Below, piece after piece: positions 50,064 to 59,742 of a stretch of 64,000 nucleotides of DNA (its first letter is position 1; each line of letters starts with the position of its first letter). This DNA comes from Labrys wisconsinensis (GTDB taxonomy: Bacteria; Pseudomonadota; Alphaproteobacteria; Rhizobiales; Labraceae). The position numbers and the translations under genes were made by a program. The stretch is from contig NZ_JAUSVX010000002.1 of NCBI RefSeq assembly GCF_030814995.1, positions 186,001-250,000 of the forward strand, in the 5' to 3' direction. A model generated the notes under the pieces. The model saw only the letters and a program-made list of their open reading frames with translations. It was not told the DNA's origin and searched no databases.

Positions 50064-53000
50064 ATGTCCTCCAGCGCCCAGACGCCGTCCATCCGATCCT
50101 TCCAGTTCGACGCCAGCGCCGTCGCCAATGTCCGCAGCAGCGTCAATCTGTTCCGGGCGGATGTGAATCTCACTCAGACCCTGTTCACCATGCCCGGCCG
50201 GTCTTCCGAGCAGAGCCTGGATGTCGATGTCGGCGTGCAGTACCAGAGCAACGTCTACACGGAAGCGATGCTGTGGAACCTCGACGCGTCGACCGGCGTG
50301 CTCGGGCTCGGCTGGGACATGCCCGGCACCGCCATCGTGCTGCAGAGCGGCGGCGCGCTCGGCGCCGGGGCGCGGCGCTACGCCTATGCCGCCAACGGTG
50401 CCGACACGCCGCTGACGCGCGAACCGGAGGCGCCGCTCCTGTTCGCCATGCCGGCGGCGCTGGCGGCGCAACTGGTGGTCGGGGAGGCCGTGCCGGCGGA
50501 GATCCGGCGCCTGTTCGGCGCGCATGGGCTGAGCCTGAGCGCCACCGCCCTGGTGAGAGCCGGCGCGAGCCCGCTCTGGGAGATCGAGGATGCGCAGGAG
50601 CTGCAAAGCTTTGCCCTGCGGTTGCACGACGCGCAGCTGCTGGCGCTCGACGGCGGCGAATCCTACCAGCTCGAATCCTACCAGTTCTGGAAGATCCTCT
50701 ACTACCCGCGCTACGAGCGCTGGCTGGTGATCGACGAGACCGGGCTGCGCAAGTCCTTCGGCGGGCTCATCGCCGACGCGGCGGACGAGACCATGCCTGT
50801 CTCGCAGGGCAACAGCATCGAATGGGGCGTGGGCTGGACCGCCGGGGAGGGCTGCGAGCTGCTCTGGACCGGCGCCAGCGGGCTTGTCCGCGGCCAGAAG
50901 CATTTCGCCACCGCCTGGAACCTGGCCGTCACCAGCAACCTGTGGGGCGACCGGGTTCTCCACGCCTATAACGAGCAATGGCCGGTCGATCCCACGACCG
51001 GGCTGCGGCCGGTGGTCGAGCAGGCGGTGGCGGCGCCCGGCGCGGCGGCGGCCGGGCTCGGCTATACCAAGGCCTGCTACCTCACCGGCATCACCGACGT
51101 CTTCGGCCGCCGCGCCGTCTTCACCTATGCGGACAAGCTCTGGGACAATTCCAGCCCGCAGGCGCCGCGCGAATATGCCGACCCGCACAAGGCCACGCCC
51201 GACAACACGCCCAATGCCTGGCAGGATTGCTACGAGACGCAGTATCTGAGCGCCATTGCCGTCACCGCCACCGACGGGACGGTGCTGCTCTCCGCCGGGT
51301 TCGTGTACGACCCCAGCCCGGACGCAGCGGGCGCCGCCGCTGAGGTCGCCAATGTCAGCACCAACACCGGCGCGCAGTATGGCGACAGCTTCAAGCGCTT
51401 TCTCACCGGCATCGAATTCCGCAGCGGCGAGGGGCGGCTCGCCAGCACGCTGGCCTTCGACTACTGGCTGGACGATCCGAGCGATGCGCCGCAGGGGGCG
51501 AGCCCCGGCGCCATCCGCCGCGCGACCTATCCCGGCGGCGCAAGCTCCAGCTGGTCCTACACGCAACAGTTTCTCACCAGCTGCCAGCGCGACCTGACGG
51601 TGACGCCGCCGGACGGGCTGGACGCTTCCAGCACGCCGACCGTCTGGTTCGGACCGGACTATGCCGTCACGCTCTGGTACGACGGCGCCGCGACGACCCT
51701 GACGCTGCAGCTGCATTGCTGGATCGGGCGCTGGATCACCTGGCAGCTCGACCCCGGCCGGGCGGCGATCTTCAGCGATGCCGGCGGCTTCGATCCGGCC
51801 AGCCTCGGCGTGCTGGCCAATGCCGGCTGCCTCGCCGTGTCCTTCCAGACCGCCGGCGACATGCAGCTCTATCTCTTCACCAAGGACGTGGCCCGGCCCG
51901 GCCAATGGAGCCCGGCGCTGCTCGACGGCGTGGCGACGGGGCTCAACCAGCCGACCCTGCGCTACAGCCTCGATGTCGCGCAGATCACGCCGCCCATCGG
52001 CGGCTCCCAGTTCGTGCTGGTGACGCGCATGGACACGACCTATGGCCGCTATGCGCTGGATCGCCTGACCTGGCGCTGGACCACCGGCGAATGGACCCTG
52101 GAGACGACCGGGGAGGGCGGCCTGCCGGCGCTGACCCACTATACCTGGGCCACGGCCTCCGGCGAATACTACCTCACGGTCGACCAGACGGGCGCGGTGC
52201 AGCTCAGCTGGCTGGAGGCTGGGCTGACCTGGCGCGAAGGCGGCCGGACCAGCCTGCCGGGCATCGACGAGATCGCCCTCGACGCCCTGGCCCTGGTGCC
52301 GGGCGGGAACCTGGTGGCGGCGAGCCACCTGCGCACCGACAATGGCGCCACGCTGGCCTACACCCTGTATGCGCTGCAATGGGATATCGCCTATCGGTTC
52401 CGGCCGGTCGCGTTCCGGCGATTCAGCGACCCGCAGGACCCGAGCGGCGCCAACCCGACGAGCTGGGTGCCCGAGATCGCCGACAACAGCCAGATCGCCT
52501 GCGCCGGCCATATGCTGCGCTTCAACGGCGAAGGCTGGATGGAGAATTCCGCGCTGTCGCTGCCGAGCGTCCCGAGCGGCCAGCAGCAGCGCTATGCCTA
52601 CGGCAGCGATGTCGCCGTGCAGATCCTCAGCGCCGGGAACGGGCAGGGCGCCGTGTCCGCACGGGTGCTTGGCTACGATGCGAACAGCGACGTGGCCGGC
52701 TGGCGGGAGATCGCCGCAGTGGCGCCGGCGGCACCGCTGCGCAATCCGGAGTTCCAGGCCGCCACGGCCAACTACCCGTCCAGCGGCGGCGATTATCTGC
52801 TGATCGGGTCCTGGCTCTATTATCGCGGGAGCGCCACCGACTGGTCCGAAGTTGTCGCCGCCCCGCCGGCCTGCAATCTGGAGCTGGTGCTCAACCAAGC
52901 GCTGGATGCGCAGGCGCCGGGCCGCTACGTCATCAATTCCGCGGCGCTGGTGAACGAGGCGCCGGCCTTTCTCGCCTGCAGCCTGTACGACGGCGGCACG

Positions 53001-56000
53001 GGCGATGCGCGCCGCAGCGCCGTGCTGCTGCTGGAGAATGGCGGGCTCAGCCAGGGCAGCACCAACCCGGTGCTGCTGGATGGCGACGAGCAGCTCAGCC
53101 TCGCCACCACGCCTGGCAGCAGCGCCGGCGGGCCTTCGATGTTCGTTACCTATCCCGGCACCGCCGGCAGCTTCAGCGAGGCTGCCAGCTTCACTCTGCA
53201 CCAATGCGTCGGCAATGCGGTGGATGGCGCTGTGATGCACTATGCCGTGACCGGATTTGCCGCCGATAACGGGTTCGACGGGCCGCAGCCGAGCGCCGTG
53301 GTGCCGGATCTGGACACCGCCACCTGCGATTCCTCCGGCACCGTGTTCAAATATTACCAGTGCCGGGTCTATCCCGGCGGAGCGCCGCAGGCCGCGCCCT
53401 ACGGCCATCTCGAGATGCGCTATCGCAACGGGCTGGACGATCAGAGCGGCGACAATTTCTACGACATGCTGGACGGGCTGCTCCAGGAGGTCGCGGTGTT
53501 CGACGCCGGGGGCGCGCCGCTGACCCGGACCAGCCTCGACTGGCAGGTCTGGACCACGCGTTCGCCCGATCCCGCCGATGCCGGCGTCGCGCCGGTGCGG
53601 CTGGTGGGCGGCTTCGTCTGCAAGACCGGCGTCACCCGTATCGCGGATGGGGTCAGCGGCCATGCCGCCATCGACTCGCTGGGGATGGACGCGCAGGGCC
53701 AGGCGTTCCAGGCGCCCTGGTCGAGCCAGCCGGTGGCGCAATGGAGCACCGCGCTCGGCAGCAGCGGCCAGCCGGAGACCCAGGCGCGCGCCACCCGGTT
53801 CGGCTGCCAGCGCGACGAGGTGCTGCGGGCGCTGCATGTCCTGAGCGCGCCGATCCTGACGACGACCAGCGTGGCCGTGGCGGACGGCCCGCAGATCCCG
53901 CTTTCGGCGACGGCCTACAGCCGGGCCCTGTGGCCTTGCGCCCGCGGCCCGGAGATCCTGGTGCCGGGCATGGCGGGCACCTATGCCTGGCAGGGCACCG
54001 TTCCGCTGAGCTATCCCTTCGACGGGCCGGACCAGCGCGCCGACCCCGCGGGCTGGCTTTGCCAGCAGCGCGTCCTCGCCCGCACGCCGCTGGGCCTCGT
54101 CAGCGAATCCGCCGATCCCTGCGGAGTCGTGACCGCGGTGCACTATGCCGGGACGGACAGCCTGCCGGTGGCGGAGATCACCAACGCCTCGACGCTGCAG
54201 GACCAATGGGCCTATGCGGATTTCGAGGCGGACGATCCCGGCGATCCCTGGCAGGCCAGCGGCGCGGCGCTGCAGGCGGGCGATGCCTATGTCGGCCGCA
54301 CCAGCCTGAGCCTGCCGGCGGGGGCCAGCCTTGCCGCCAGCGTCACGCCCGCCGGCCGCGATCCCTATGTGCTGGCCTATGCGCTGAAGACCCCGCCGGG
54401 CTACGTCGCCGGCGACGGGGCCGGCTGGAGCGTCGTGGTGGCGGCGGGGGATGCGGTGCTCAGCACGATCAGCCTGCCCTTTGCCGACAGCCAGGGCGTG
54501 TGGACCTGGCACTCCGCCGGGATCGAGCTGCCGCCCGAGGCCGCTACGCCGCTGCGCGTCACCGCCACCGCGGGCAATCCGGCCGGCCCGACGGTGCTGC
54601 TCGATGCCGTGGCGTTGGCGCCGCTGCACAGCGATCTCCAGGCCCGGAGCTTCGACCGGATCCTGCGCCAGCCGACGGCCTCGCTCAGCGCCGCCGGGCG
54701 GCATTGGCTGACCGCCTATGACAGGCAGGCCCAGGCCGTCGCCACGCTGGGGCCGGACGGCGAGGTGCTGCAGCTGACCCAGGCCTTCCTTTCGCCGCGC
54801 GGCAATGCGGCGGGCGTGTTCGACCCGGCCAGCCCCGGCGCCAGCCTGAGCCTGCAGGCGGCCGGACCGAGCCGGATGGAGCTGTTCCGTGCCGGCGACG
54901 AATGGCAGGCGGCCTGGGACGCCACGCCGGCGGCGGACTGGCAGGTCCAAAAGGACGTCCTGTGCCATGCCGGACCCGACGCCGGCACGCTCGCCTGGAA
55001 GGGCTGGGCCCCGACGCCCCCCGCCACCGCCGCGCTCTTCGCCGAGCTCTGCGCGCCGCAGGGGCTCGGCGGCCAATTGGCCTGGGCGCTGGCGGGCGGC
55101 TATGCCGTGGGCTGGGATGGGGATGCCGACGGCTGGTTCTTCACCGGGCCGGAGGGGTGGACCGCGCCCACGCTCCTGGCGCACCCGCCGGCCATGCCGC
55201 TGCAATGGCTGCTGCTGTTCGGCGAGGGCGTGCTGCTGGTGTTCGGCGACGGCCAGCTCACCTACAGCCTGGACTGGACGGCCGGCGTGCCCGCCGCCCT
55301 GACGCTGCAGACCGGACCGAACGCCATCGAGGTGCGCAACCTCGCCACCATGGCAGCGCCGCGGCTGAGCCTGAGCTATCTCGACGGCGCCGGCACCACG
55401 CGGCAGAGCCAGTCCCTGCACGGCGCCGATGCGCGATTGCAGCAGAGCGTGCAGGATGCCCTCGGCCGCGTGCTCGCCAGCACCAAGCCGGCGCCGGCGC
55501 GCTTCGGCCAGGACGCGGCGCTGCCGCTGATGGCCTATCATCCGCATCTCGTCGACGTGCCGGCCTTCCTCGCCGCCACGGCCGACAGCTGGCTGATGCA
55601 GGGCGATGTCGCGGATTTCTATGCCGGCCAGAGCGAGGGCGGCATCATCCGCTCCAACGACCAGGGCTATCCCTATGTCGGCACGCGCTACGAGGCCTCG
55701 CCCCGCAAGCGGGTGCTGGAGGCCGGGCAGCCCGGGCTGCATCTCGCCATCCACGATCTCCTGACCCTCGACGAGAACGAGCGGCTGACCACGCAATATC
55801 GCTACGGCAATGCCGGCGACGGCGGCTATCTGACGCGCGGCACGCTGGATCCGCACAAGACCCTGACCACCAGCGTGAGCACGCTGACGCGCCAGAGCAT
55901 CGCTTCGCAGATCAGCGATGCGCGCGGCGAGATCCTCAACCAGACCACCAGCCGGACCGGCTATCGCAACGCCCAGCCCGGCCCGGCCGGCCAGCAGCAC

Positions 56001-58538
56001 ACCACCCGCCTGCCCAACGCGTTCAGCCCGCCGCCGCAAGGCGGGGCCGACGCCTTCGTCAATGTCGTGCAGAGCGACACGCTCGACCAGGCCCGCGCGG
56101 CGCAGGCGCCCGACAGCGGCGGGGTGGCGCTGCTCTACGATCCGGCAGGGCGCTGGCGCTTCCTGCAGCCGGCGCTGGACGAGGGCGAGGTCTGGTTCCT
56201 CTACGCCAAATATGATGCGCTCGGCCGCCCGGTGGAGGAGGGGCTGGTGCTGCAGCCCTGGGATGCGGCTGCCCTGGCCGCGATCGCGGCCGGCGACCCG
56301 GATTACCCGCAGGCCAGCGACGGCGTGCCCTTCACCATCAGCCGCCGGCGCCGCTATGACGGCGACGGCAACGACCCGCACCAGATCGGCATGCCGGTCG
56401 AAGTCTCCACGTGGAGCAGCGATCCGGAGGCGGGTGCGCCCTGGCTGGCCGCCGAGCGCTTCACCTATGACGGCAGGGGCAACGTCACCAGCGTGGCGTT
56501 GAAGACAGCGCTGCCCGATATGCCGGAGGCGGTGCTGGGCTACCAGTACAATGCCATCGCCGAGGTGACGCGGCTGGTCCTGCCGGACGGGGCGCCGCTC
56601 GGCACCGTCCACTACGACTACGACGATCTCGGCCAGGTGACCAAGATCTCCCTCGGCGACGGCAGCGAGCTGGCGCGCTACGCCTACGCCATCTCTGGCG
56701 CGGTGACGCTCGAGCAGCTCAACGGCGGGCAATTGCTGCAGCGCTACGCCTTCGACTCACCGGGCTGGCTGGTCGATCAGAGCCTGACCCTGGCGGGCCA
56801 GGAGCAGCCGGCCTGGGCGCTGGCGATCGCGCATGACGCTCGTGGCAAGGTCTGCCGGCGCGAGGAGACGCTGAGCCTGCCCGGCAGCTCCCCGGAGCAG
56901 ACGGAGACCGTGTACGAGCACGACGCGCTCGGCCGGCTGCAGCGCGCCGAGGCCAGCGGCAGCCACGCCGGCGCGTGGCAGGCGCAGAGCTACGATGCCA
57001 ACGGCAATCTCTGGGCGGCGGTGAGCGACGGCGCCACGCTCGCCTTCACCGGCGTGCCCGGCAGCGACCGGCTGGCCGGCGCCAGCCTCGGCGAGGCGCC
57101 GGCGATCAGCCCGGCCTATGACGCGCGCGGCCAGCTCGTGTCGGCGGGAAGCCTCGGCATCGCCTATGACCCGGCATTGGCGATGCCCTGCGGGATCGCC
57201 CGCGCGGCCGAGGACGGGTCTGCGAAGATCCGGCTGGCCTATGGCGGCCAGAACCAGCGCTGCGTCAAGCAGGTCGCCGGCACGGCGGCGGACTATATGA
57301 GGCTCTATGTCTGCGGCCGGGGCACCCAGCCGCTCGCCATCTGGCAGGACGGCGCCTGGACCGCCCTGGTGATGGGGCCGGCCGGGTTGACGGCAGTGGC
57401 GCCGGCGGGGGAGGCCGTGGGCTTCGTGCTGAAGGACACGCAGTCCAGCGTGCGCGGGCTGGTGGACGGCGGCGGCACGTTGCTGGCGCGCTACCGCTAC
57501 GGCGTGTTCGGCGCGCTCGCGGAGAACAGCGGCCCGCGCGCCGCGGCCATGCCCTGGCGCTTCATGGGGCAGGAATGGGACGGCGAGGCGGGGGTCTACA
57601 ACTTCAAGGCCCGCCTCTACGCGCCGGACCTCTGCCGGTTCCTGCAGCCCGACCCCGGCAACCAATATGCCAGCCCCTATGTGTTCGTCGGCAACGACCC
57701 GGTGAGCATGGCCGACCCCGACGGCGGCCTGGGAGAGTGGGCGCAGCTCGGCACCGATGCGCTGATGGCTGCCGTCACCATCGGCGGGCTGGCGCTGACG
57801 CCGTTCACCGGGGGCGCGTCGGACGTGCTGATGGCCGATGCCGACGCCACCCTCGTCCTGACCGATGTCGCCAGCATCGGCGTGGAGGGGCTCGGCACCG
57901 CCACGGAGCTCGGCGCGGAGGGCGGCGAGGAGGTGGTGGAATCCGGCGTGATGGTGAGCCAGGCCAGCAGCGACGTCGCCAGCGACGAGGGATGGACGCA
58001 AGTCGGCGGCAGCAAGAAGAAAAGCAGCAGCGCCAAGGCCGGTGGCACCAGATCCAAGGGCGGCGGCAAACGCGAAGGCGGCCGCGGCAACAGGGGCCCG
58101 CGAAAGCCGAAGGGATGGGACAAAGGCTTCGACCATCCGGAATCGGAAGAGGCCGTCCGATGCCCTGCCCAGGGCAGGGATCAATATGGCAATGTCATCA
58201 ATGTCACGGGGCGCAGCAATACATCGGTTTACAACAGAGATCGGTTAGGGTTTCTTGGGAATCAAAGAAACAATATAAGCATTGATGCGCGAAATCTGAA
58301 TGGCCTAATCCCTCAATACAATGGTGCAAGGGATGCTGCGTCCTGTGCAGAGGTCAATGCTGTCGTAGAATTGTTGAATCAGGGCGTGTCTCTCGCAGAC
58401 ATCGAGGTTGGCGCGCCATATGTAAGACGGGGTGGGGTGAACATCAACGTGCCATACTGCGGCACGTGTCAGGATTGGATGCACGACGCAGGCGTCCAGC
58501 ATGTCGCAGATTGGTGTGGCTTTCGCAATCATCCGTGA
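50064..58538 (+). CDS. Giant Rhs/YD-repeat protein with C-terminal deaminase-like toxin domain
   Basis: A 2,824-residue protein, one of the largest possible in such a genome. No signal peptide. The N-terminal half is beta-rich, with LGLGWDMP at 80-87, a feature of SpvB/TcB-like shells. YD repeats run at about 2050-2370 (YDALGRPVEEG, YDYDDLGQVTKISLGDG, YEHDALGRLQRAE). The Rhs core ends YNFKARLYAPDLCRFLQPDP ... DPDGG at about 2512-2553. Then come a hydrophobic segment (about 2562-2590), a Lys/Arg/Gly-rich linker (about 2650-2695) and a tip of about 125 residues with SCAEVNAVVELLNQG (Cys2761-Ala-Glu2763) and PYCGTC (Cys2799, Cys2802). CAE plus CxxC is the zinc and catalytic signature of the nucleic-acid/nucleotide deaminase superfamily, YwqJ-like type. 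Rhs shells encase and release such toxins. Target is unknown. Confidence 0.87.
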   Translation: MSSSAQTPSIRSFQFDASAVANVRSSVNLFRADVNLTQTLFTMPGRSSEQSLDVDVGVQYQSNVYTEAMLWNLDASTGVLGLGWDMPGTAIVLQSGGALGAGARRYAYAANGADTPLTREPEAPLLFAMPAALAAQLVVGEAVPAEIRRLFGAHGLSLSATALVRAGASPLWEIEDAQELQSFALRLHDAQLLALDGGESYQLESYQFWKILYYPRYERWLVIDETGLRKSFGGLIADAADETMPVSQGNSIEWGVGWTAGEGCELLWTGASGLVRGQKHFATAWNLAVTSNLWGDRVLHAYNEQWPVDPTTGLRPVVEQAVAAPGAAAAGLGYTKACYLTGITDVFGRRAVFTYADKLWDNSSPQAPREYADPHKATPDNTPNAWQDCYETQYLSAIAVTATDGTVLLSAGFVYDPSPDAAGAAAEVANVSTNTGAQYGDSFKRFLTGIEFRSGEGRLASTLAFDYWLDDPSDAPQGASPGAIRRATYPGGASSSWSYTQQFLTSCQRDLTVTPPDGLDASSTPTVWFGPDYAVTLWYDGAATTLTLQLHCWIGRWITWQLDPGRAAIFSDAGGFDPASLGVLANAGCLAVSFQTAGDMQLYLFTKDVARPGQWSPALLDGVATGLNQPTLRYSLDVAQITPPIGGSQFVLVTRMDTTYGRYALDRLTWRWTTGEWTLETTGEGGLPALTHYTWATASGEYYLTVDQTGAVQLSWLEAGLTWREGGRTSLPGIDEIALDALALVPGGNLVAASHLRTDNGATLAYTLYALQWDIAYRFRPVAFRRFSDPQDPSGANPTSWVPEIADNSQIACAGHMLRFNGEGWMENSALSLPSVPSGQQQRYAYGSDVAVQILSAGNGQGAVSARVLGYDANSDVAGWREIAAVAPAAPLRNPEFQAATANYPSSGGDYLLIGSWLYYRGSATDWSEVVAAPPACNLELVLNQALDAQAPGRYVINSAALVNEAPAFLACSLYDGGTGDARRSAVLLLENGGLSQGSTNPVLLDGDEQLSLATTPGSSAGGPSMFVTYPGTAGSFSEAASFTLHQCVGNAVDGAVMHYAVTGFAADNGFDGPQPSAVVPDLDTATCDSSGTVFKYYQCRVYPGGAPQAAPYGHLEMRYRNGLDDQSGDNFYDMLDGLLQEVAVFDAGGAPLTRTSLDWQVWTTRSPDPADAGVAPVRLVGGFVCKTGVTRIADGVSGHAAIDSLGMDAQGQAFQAPWSSQPVAQWSTALGSSGQPETQARATRFGCQRDEVLRALHVLSAPILTTTSVAVADGPQIPLSATAYSRALWPCARGPEILVPGMAGTYAWQGTVPLSYPFDGPDQRADPAGWLCQQRVLARTPLGLVSESADPCGVVTAVHYAGTDSLPVAEITNASTLQDQWAYADFEADDPGDPWQASGAALQAGDAYVGRTSLSLPAGASLAASVTPAGRDPYVLAYALKTPPGYVAGDGAGWSVVVAAGDAVLSTISLPFADSQGVWTWHSAGIELPPEAATPLRVTATAGNPAGPTVLLDAVALAPLHSDLQARSFDRILRQPTASLSAAGRHWLTAYDRQAQAVATLGPDGEVLQLTQAFLSPRGNAAGVFDPASPGASLSLQAAGPSRMELFRAGDEWQAAWDATPAADWQVQKDVLCHAGPDAGTLAWKGWAPTPPATAALFAELCAPQGLGGQLAWALAGGYAVGWDGDADGWFFTGPEGWTAPTLLAHPPAMPLQWLLLFGEGVLLVFGDGQLTYSLDWTAGVPAALTLQTGPNAIEVRNLATMAAPRLSLSYLDGAGTTRQSQSLHGADARLQQSVQDALGRVLASTKPAPARFGQDAALPLMAYHPHLVDVPAFLAATADSWLMQGDVADFYAGQSEGGIIRSNDQGYPYVGTRYEASPRKRVLEAGQPGLHLAIHDLLTLDENERLTTQYRYGNAGDGGYLTRGTLDPHKTLTTSVSTLTRQSIASQISDARGEILNQTTSRTGYRNAQPGPAGQQHTTRLPNAFSPPPQGGADAFVNVVQSDTLDQARAAQAPDSGGVALLYDPAGRWRFLQPALDEGEVWFLYAKYDALGRPVEEGLVLQPWDAAALAAIAAGDPDYPQASDGVPFTISRRRRYDGDGNDPHQIGMPVEVSTWSSDPEAGAPWLAAERFTYDGRGNVTSVALKTALPDMPEAVLGYQYNAIAEVTRLVLPDGAPLGTVHYDYDDLGQVTKISLGDGSELARYAYAISGAVTLEQLNGGQLLQRYAFDSPGWLVDQSLTLAGQEQPAWALAIAHDARGKVCRREETLSLPGSSPEQTETVYEHDALGRLQRAEASGSHAGAWQAQSYDANGNLWAAVSDGATLAFTGVPGSDRLAGASLGEAPAISPAYDARGQLVSAGSLGIAYDPALAMPCGIARAAEDGSAKIRLAYGGQNQRCVKQVAGTAADYMRLYVCGRGTQPLAIWQDGAWTALVMGPAGLTAVAPAGEAVGFVLKDTQSSVRGLVDGGGTLLARYRYGVFGALAENSGPRAAAMPWRFMGQEWDGEAGVYNFKARLYAPDLCRFLQPDPGNQYASPYVFVGNDPVSMADPDGGLGEWAQLGTDALMAAVTIGGLALTPFTGGASDVLMADADATLVLTDVASIGVEGLGTATELGAEGGEEVVESGVMVSQASSDVASDEGWTQVGGSKKKSSSAKAGGTRSKGGGKREGGRGNRGPRKPKGWDKGFDHPESEEAVRCPAQGRDQYGNVINVTGRSNTSVYNRDRLGFLGNQRNNISIDARNLNGLIPQYNGARDAASCAEVNAVVELLNQGVSLADIEVGAPYVRRGGVNINVPYCGTCQDWMHDAGVQHVADWCGFRNHP

Positions 58539-58737
58539 TGCCAATGGTCGATGGGCGCGGCTCATCGGTCGTTTCAGGCTGCCGGACGGTGAGCAGGCCA
58601 CGGCCGGGATCGTCTGGCTGACGCCCCTGGATCGTCGGGCTCGACCCGGGGGGCTCCTTCGGGCCGGAACGGACGCGCTTGTCGTCACGCTGACGGGCGC
58701 GGCGCCTCGACGCCCTGATACCGGACGTGCTCGATGA
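58501..58737 (+). CDS. Short frame overlapping the end of the Rhs gene; doubtful immunity candidate
   Basis: From the ATG at 58501, inside the last codons of the Rhs gene, a frame encodes 78 residues (MSQIGVAFAIIRDANGRWAR...). It is the only same-strand frame in the place where an immunity gene would stand. No ribosome site, no recognised family, and its end runs under the convergent LysR gene. Probably not a gene. Confidence 0.2.
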   Translation: MSQIGVAFAIIRDANGRWARLIGRFRLPDGEQATAGIVWLTPLDRRARPGGLLRAGTDALVVTLTGAAPRRPDTGRAR

Positions 58738-59617
58738 AGGCGCGCAGCTTGGGCAGGACCTGCCGTTTGCCCGGGTGGTAGAGGAAGACGCCCGGCGTCG
58801 TGACGGCGTAGCGCGTCAGCAGCGCCTGCAGCCGGCCGTCCGCGATCGGCGTCTCGGTGAGCGGGCCCGGCACTTGCGCCAGTCCCATCCCCCGGATCGC
58901 CGCGCCGAGGAGCGTGGGATAGTCATGCGCGATCAACGGTCCGGAGACGATGGCCTCGACCGCCTTGTCGTCGTCGACGAAGGACCAGGGCGCGATCGAC
59001 CCGTTCGAGCGGCGCATGCGCAGGCAGGCGTGGCCACGCAGGTCGTCGAGGCGCTCCGGCGGCCGCCGCCGGCCGAGATAGTCGGGGCTGCCGACGACCA
59101 CGAGCCGGAACGGCGGCGTCAGCCGCACCGCCACCATGTCGGGCGCGATGAACTGGCCGAGACGAATGCCGGCGTCGAAGCCGCCCGCCGCGAGATCCAC
59201 CATTTCGTCGCTCGCGGCGATCTCCAGCTCGATCTCGGGATAGGCCTGGCAGAAGGAGGCGATCACCGGCTCGAGGATCAGCGGCACGACGGCACGGGGA
59301 ACGGAAAGGCGCAGGAGCCCGGTCGGACGGCGGCCGAGGTTGCGCGCGGCCTCGCCGGCCGCGACGAGCTCGTCGAAGGCGGGCGCGGCCCGCTCGAGGA
59401 AGCGCTGGCCGGCCTCGGTCAGGCCGACGCTGCGCGTGGTGCGGGCGAGGAGCGCCGCGCCGAGCCGTGCTTCCAGCGCCCGCACCGCCTGGCTGACGGC
59501 CGACGGCGTGACGCCGAGAGCCGCTGCCGCCCGGCGAAAGCTGCGATGCTTGGCCACCGCCAGGAACGTCTCGACACCGTCGAGCGCGCCATGCCGGACT
59601 GTGAAGTTCTGCTTCAT
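58685..59617 (-). CDS. LysR-family transcriptional regulator
   Basis: A 310-residue LysR regulator: LDGVETFLAVAKHRSFRRAA, VTPSAVSQAVRALEARLGAA and LLARTTRSVGLTEAG form the HTH and linker at about residues 11-75. The effector domain begins RRPTGLLRLSVPRAVVP (CrgA-like). Divergent from the SAM-dependent methyltransferase gene, which is the probable target. Convergent with the Rhs gene, with 146 bases between stops. Confidence 0.92.
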   Translation of the reverse strand: MKQNFTVRHGALDGVETFLAVAKHRSFRRAAAALGVTPSAVSQAVRALEARLGAALLARTTRSVGLTEAGQRFLERAAPAFDELVAAGEAARNLGRRPTGLLRLSVPRAVVPLILEPVIASFCQAYPEIELEIAASDEMVDLAAGGFDAGIRLGQFIAPDMVAVRLTPPFRLVVVGSPDYLGRRRPPERLDDLRGHACLRMRRSNGSIAPWSFVDDDKAVEAIVSGPLIAHDYPTLLGAAIRGMGLAQVPGPLTETPIADGRLQALLTRYAVTTPGVFLYHPGKRQVLPKLRAFIEHVRYQGVEAPRPSA

Positions 59618-59678
59618 GGCCCGTCGACATTATCGCGAATGGCCGATCGCCGAAAGCCGCCGTACATCTTGCCGATCA

Positions 59679-59696
59679 CCGGCAGGCCGATGCCGG
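59679..59696. promoter_or_regulatory. Dyad in the LysR/methyltransferase intergenic region
   Basis: CCGGCA (59679-59684) and TGCCGG (59691-59696) form perfect arms around GGCCGA. Two further copies of GCCGAT-CCG-like sequence precede it (59642, 59671), together a possible multi-site operator. Confidence 0.35.
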
Positions 59697-59742
59697 GACC
59701 CGGGTCGGCGACGGCGGCCCGAAACCCAGGAGGACCCTTGTC

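Noticed and set aside
48927-56732. A 2,601-codon open frame on the minus strand, opposite the Rhs gene
   Set aside because: Its composition (Arg, Gly, Ala, Val, His runs) is that of an antisense shadow of a GC-rich gene; the plus-strand frame has full Rhs and YD motifs. No domain is visible in the antisense frame.
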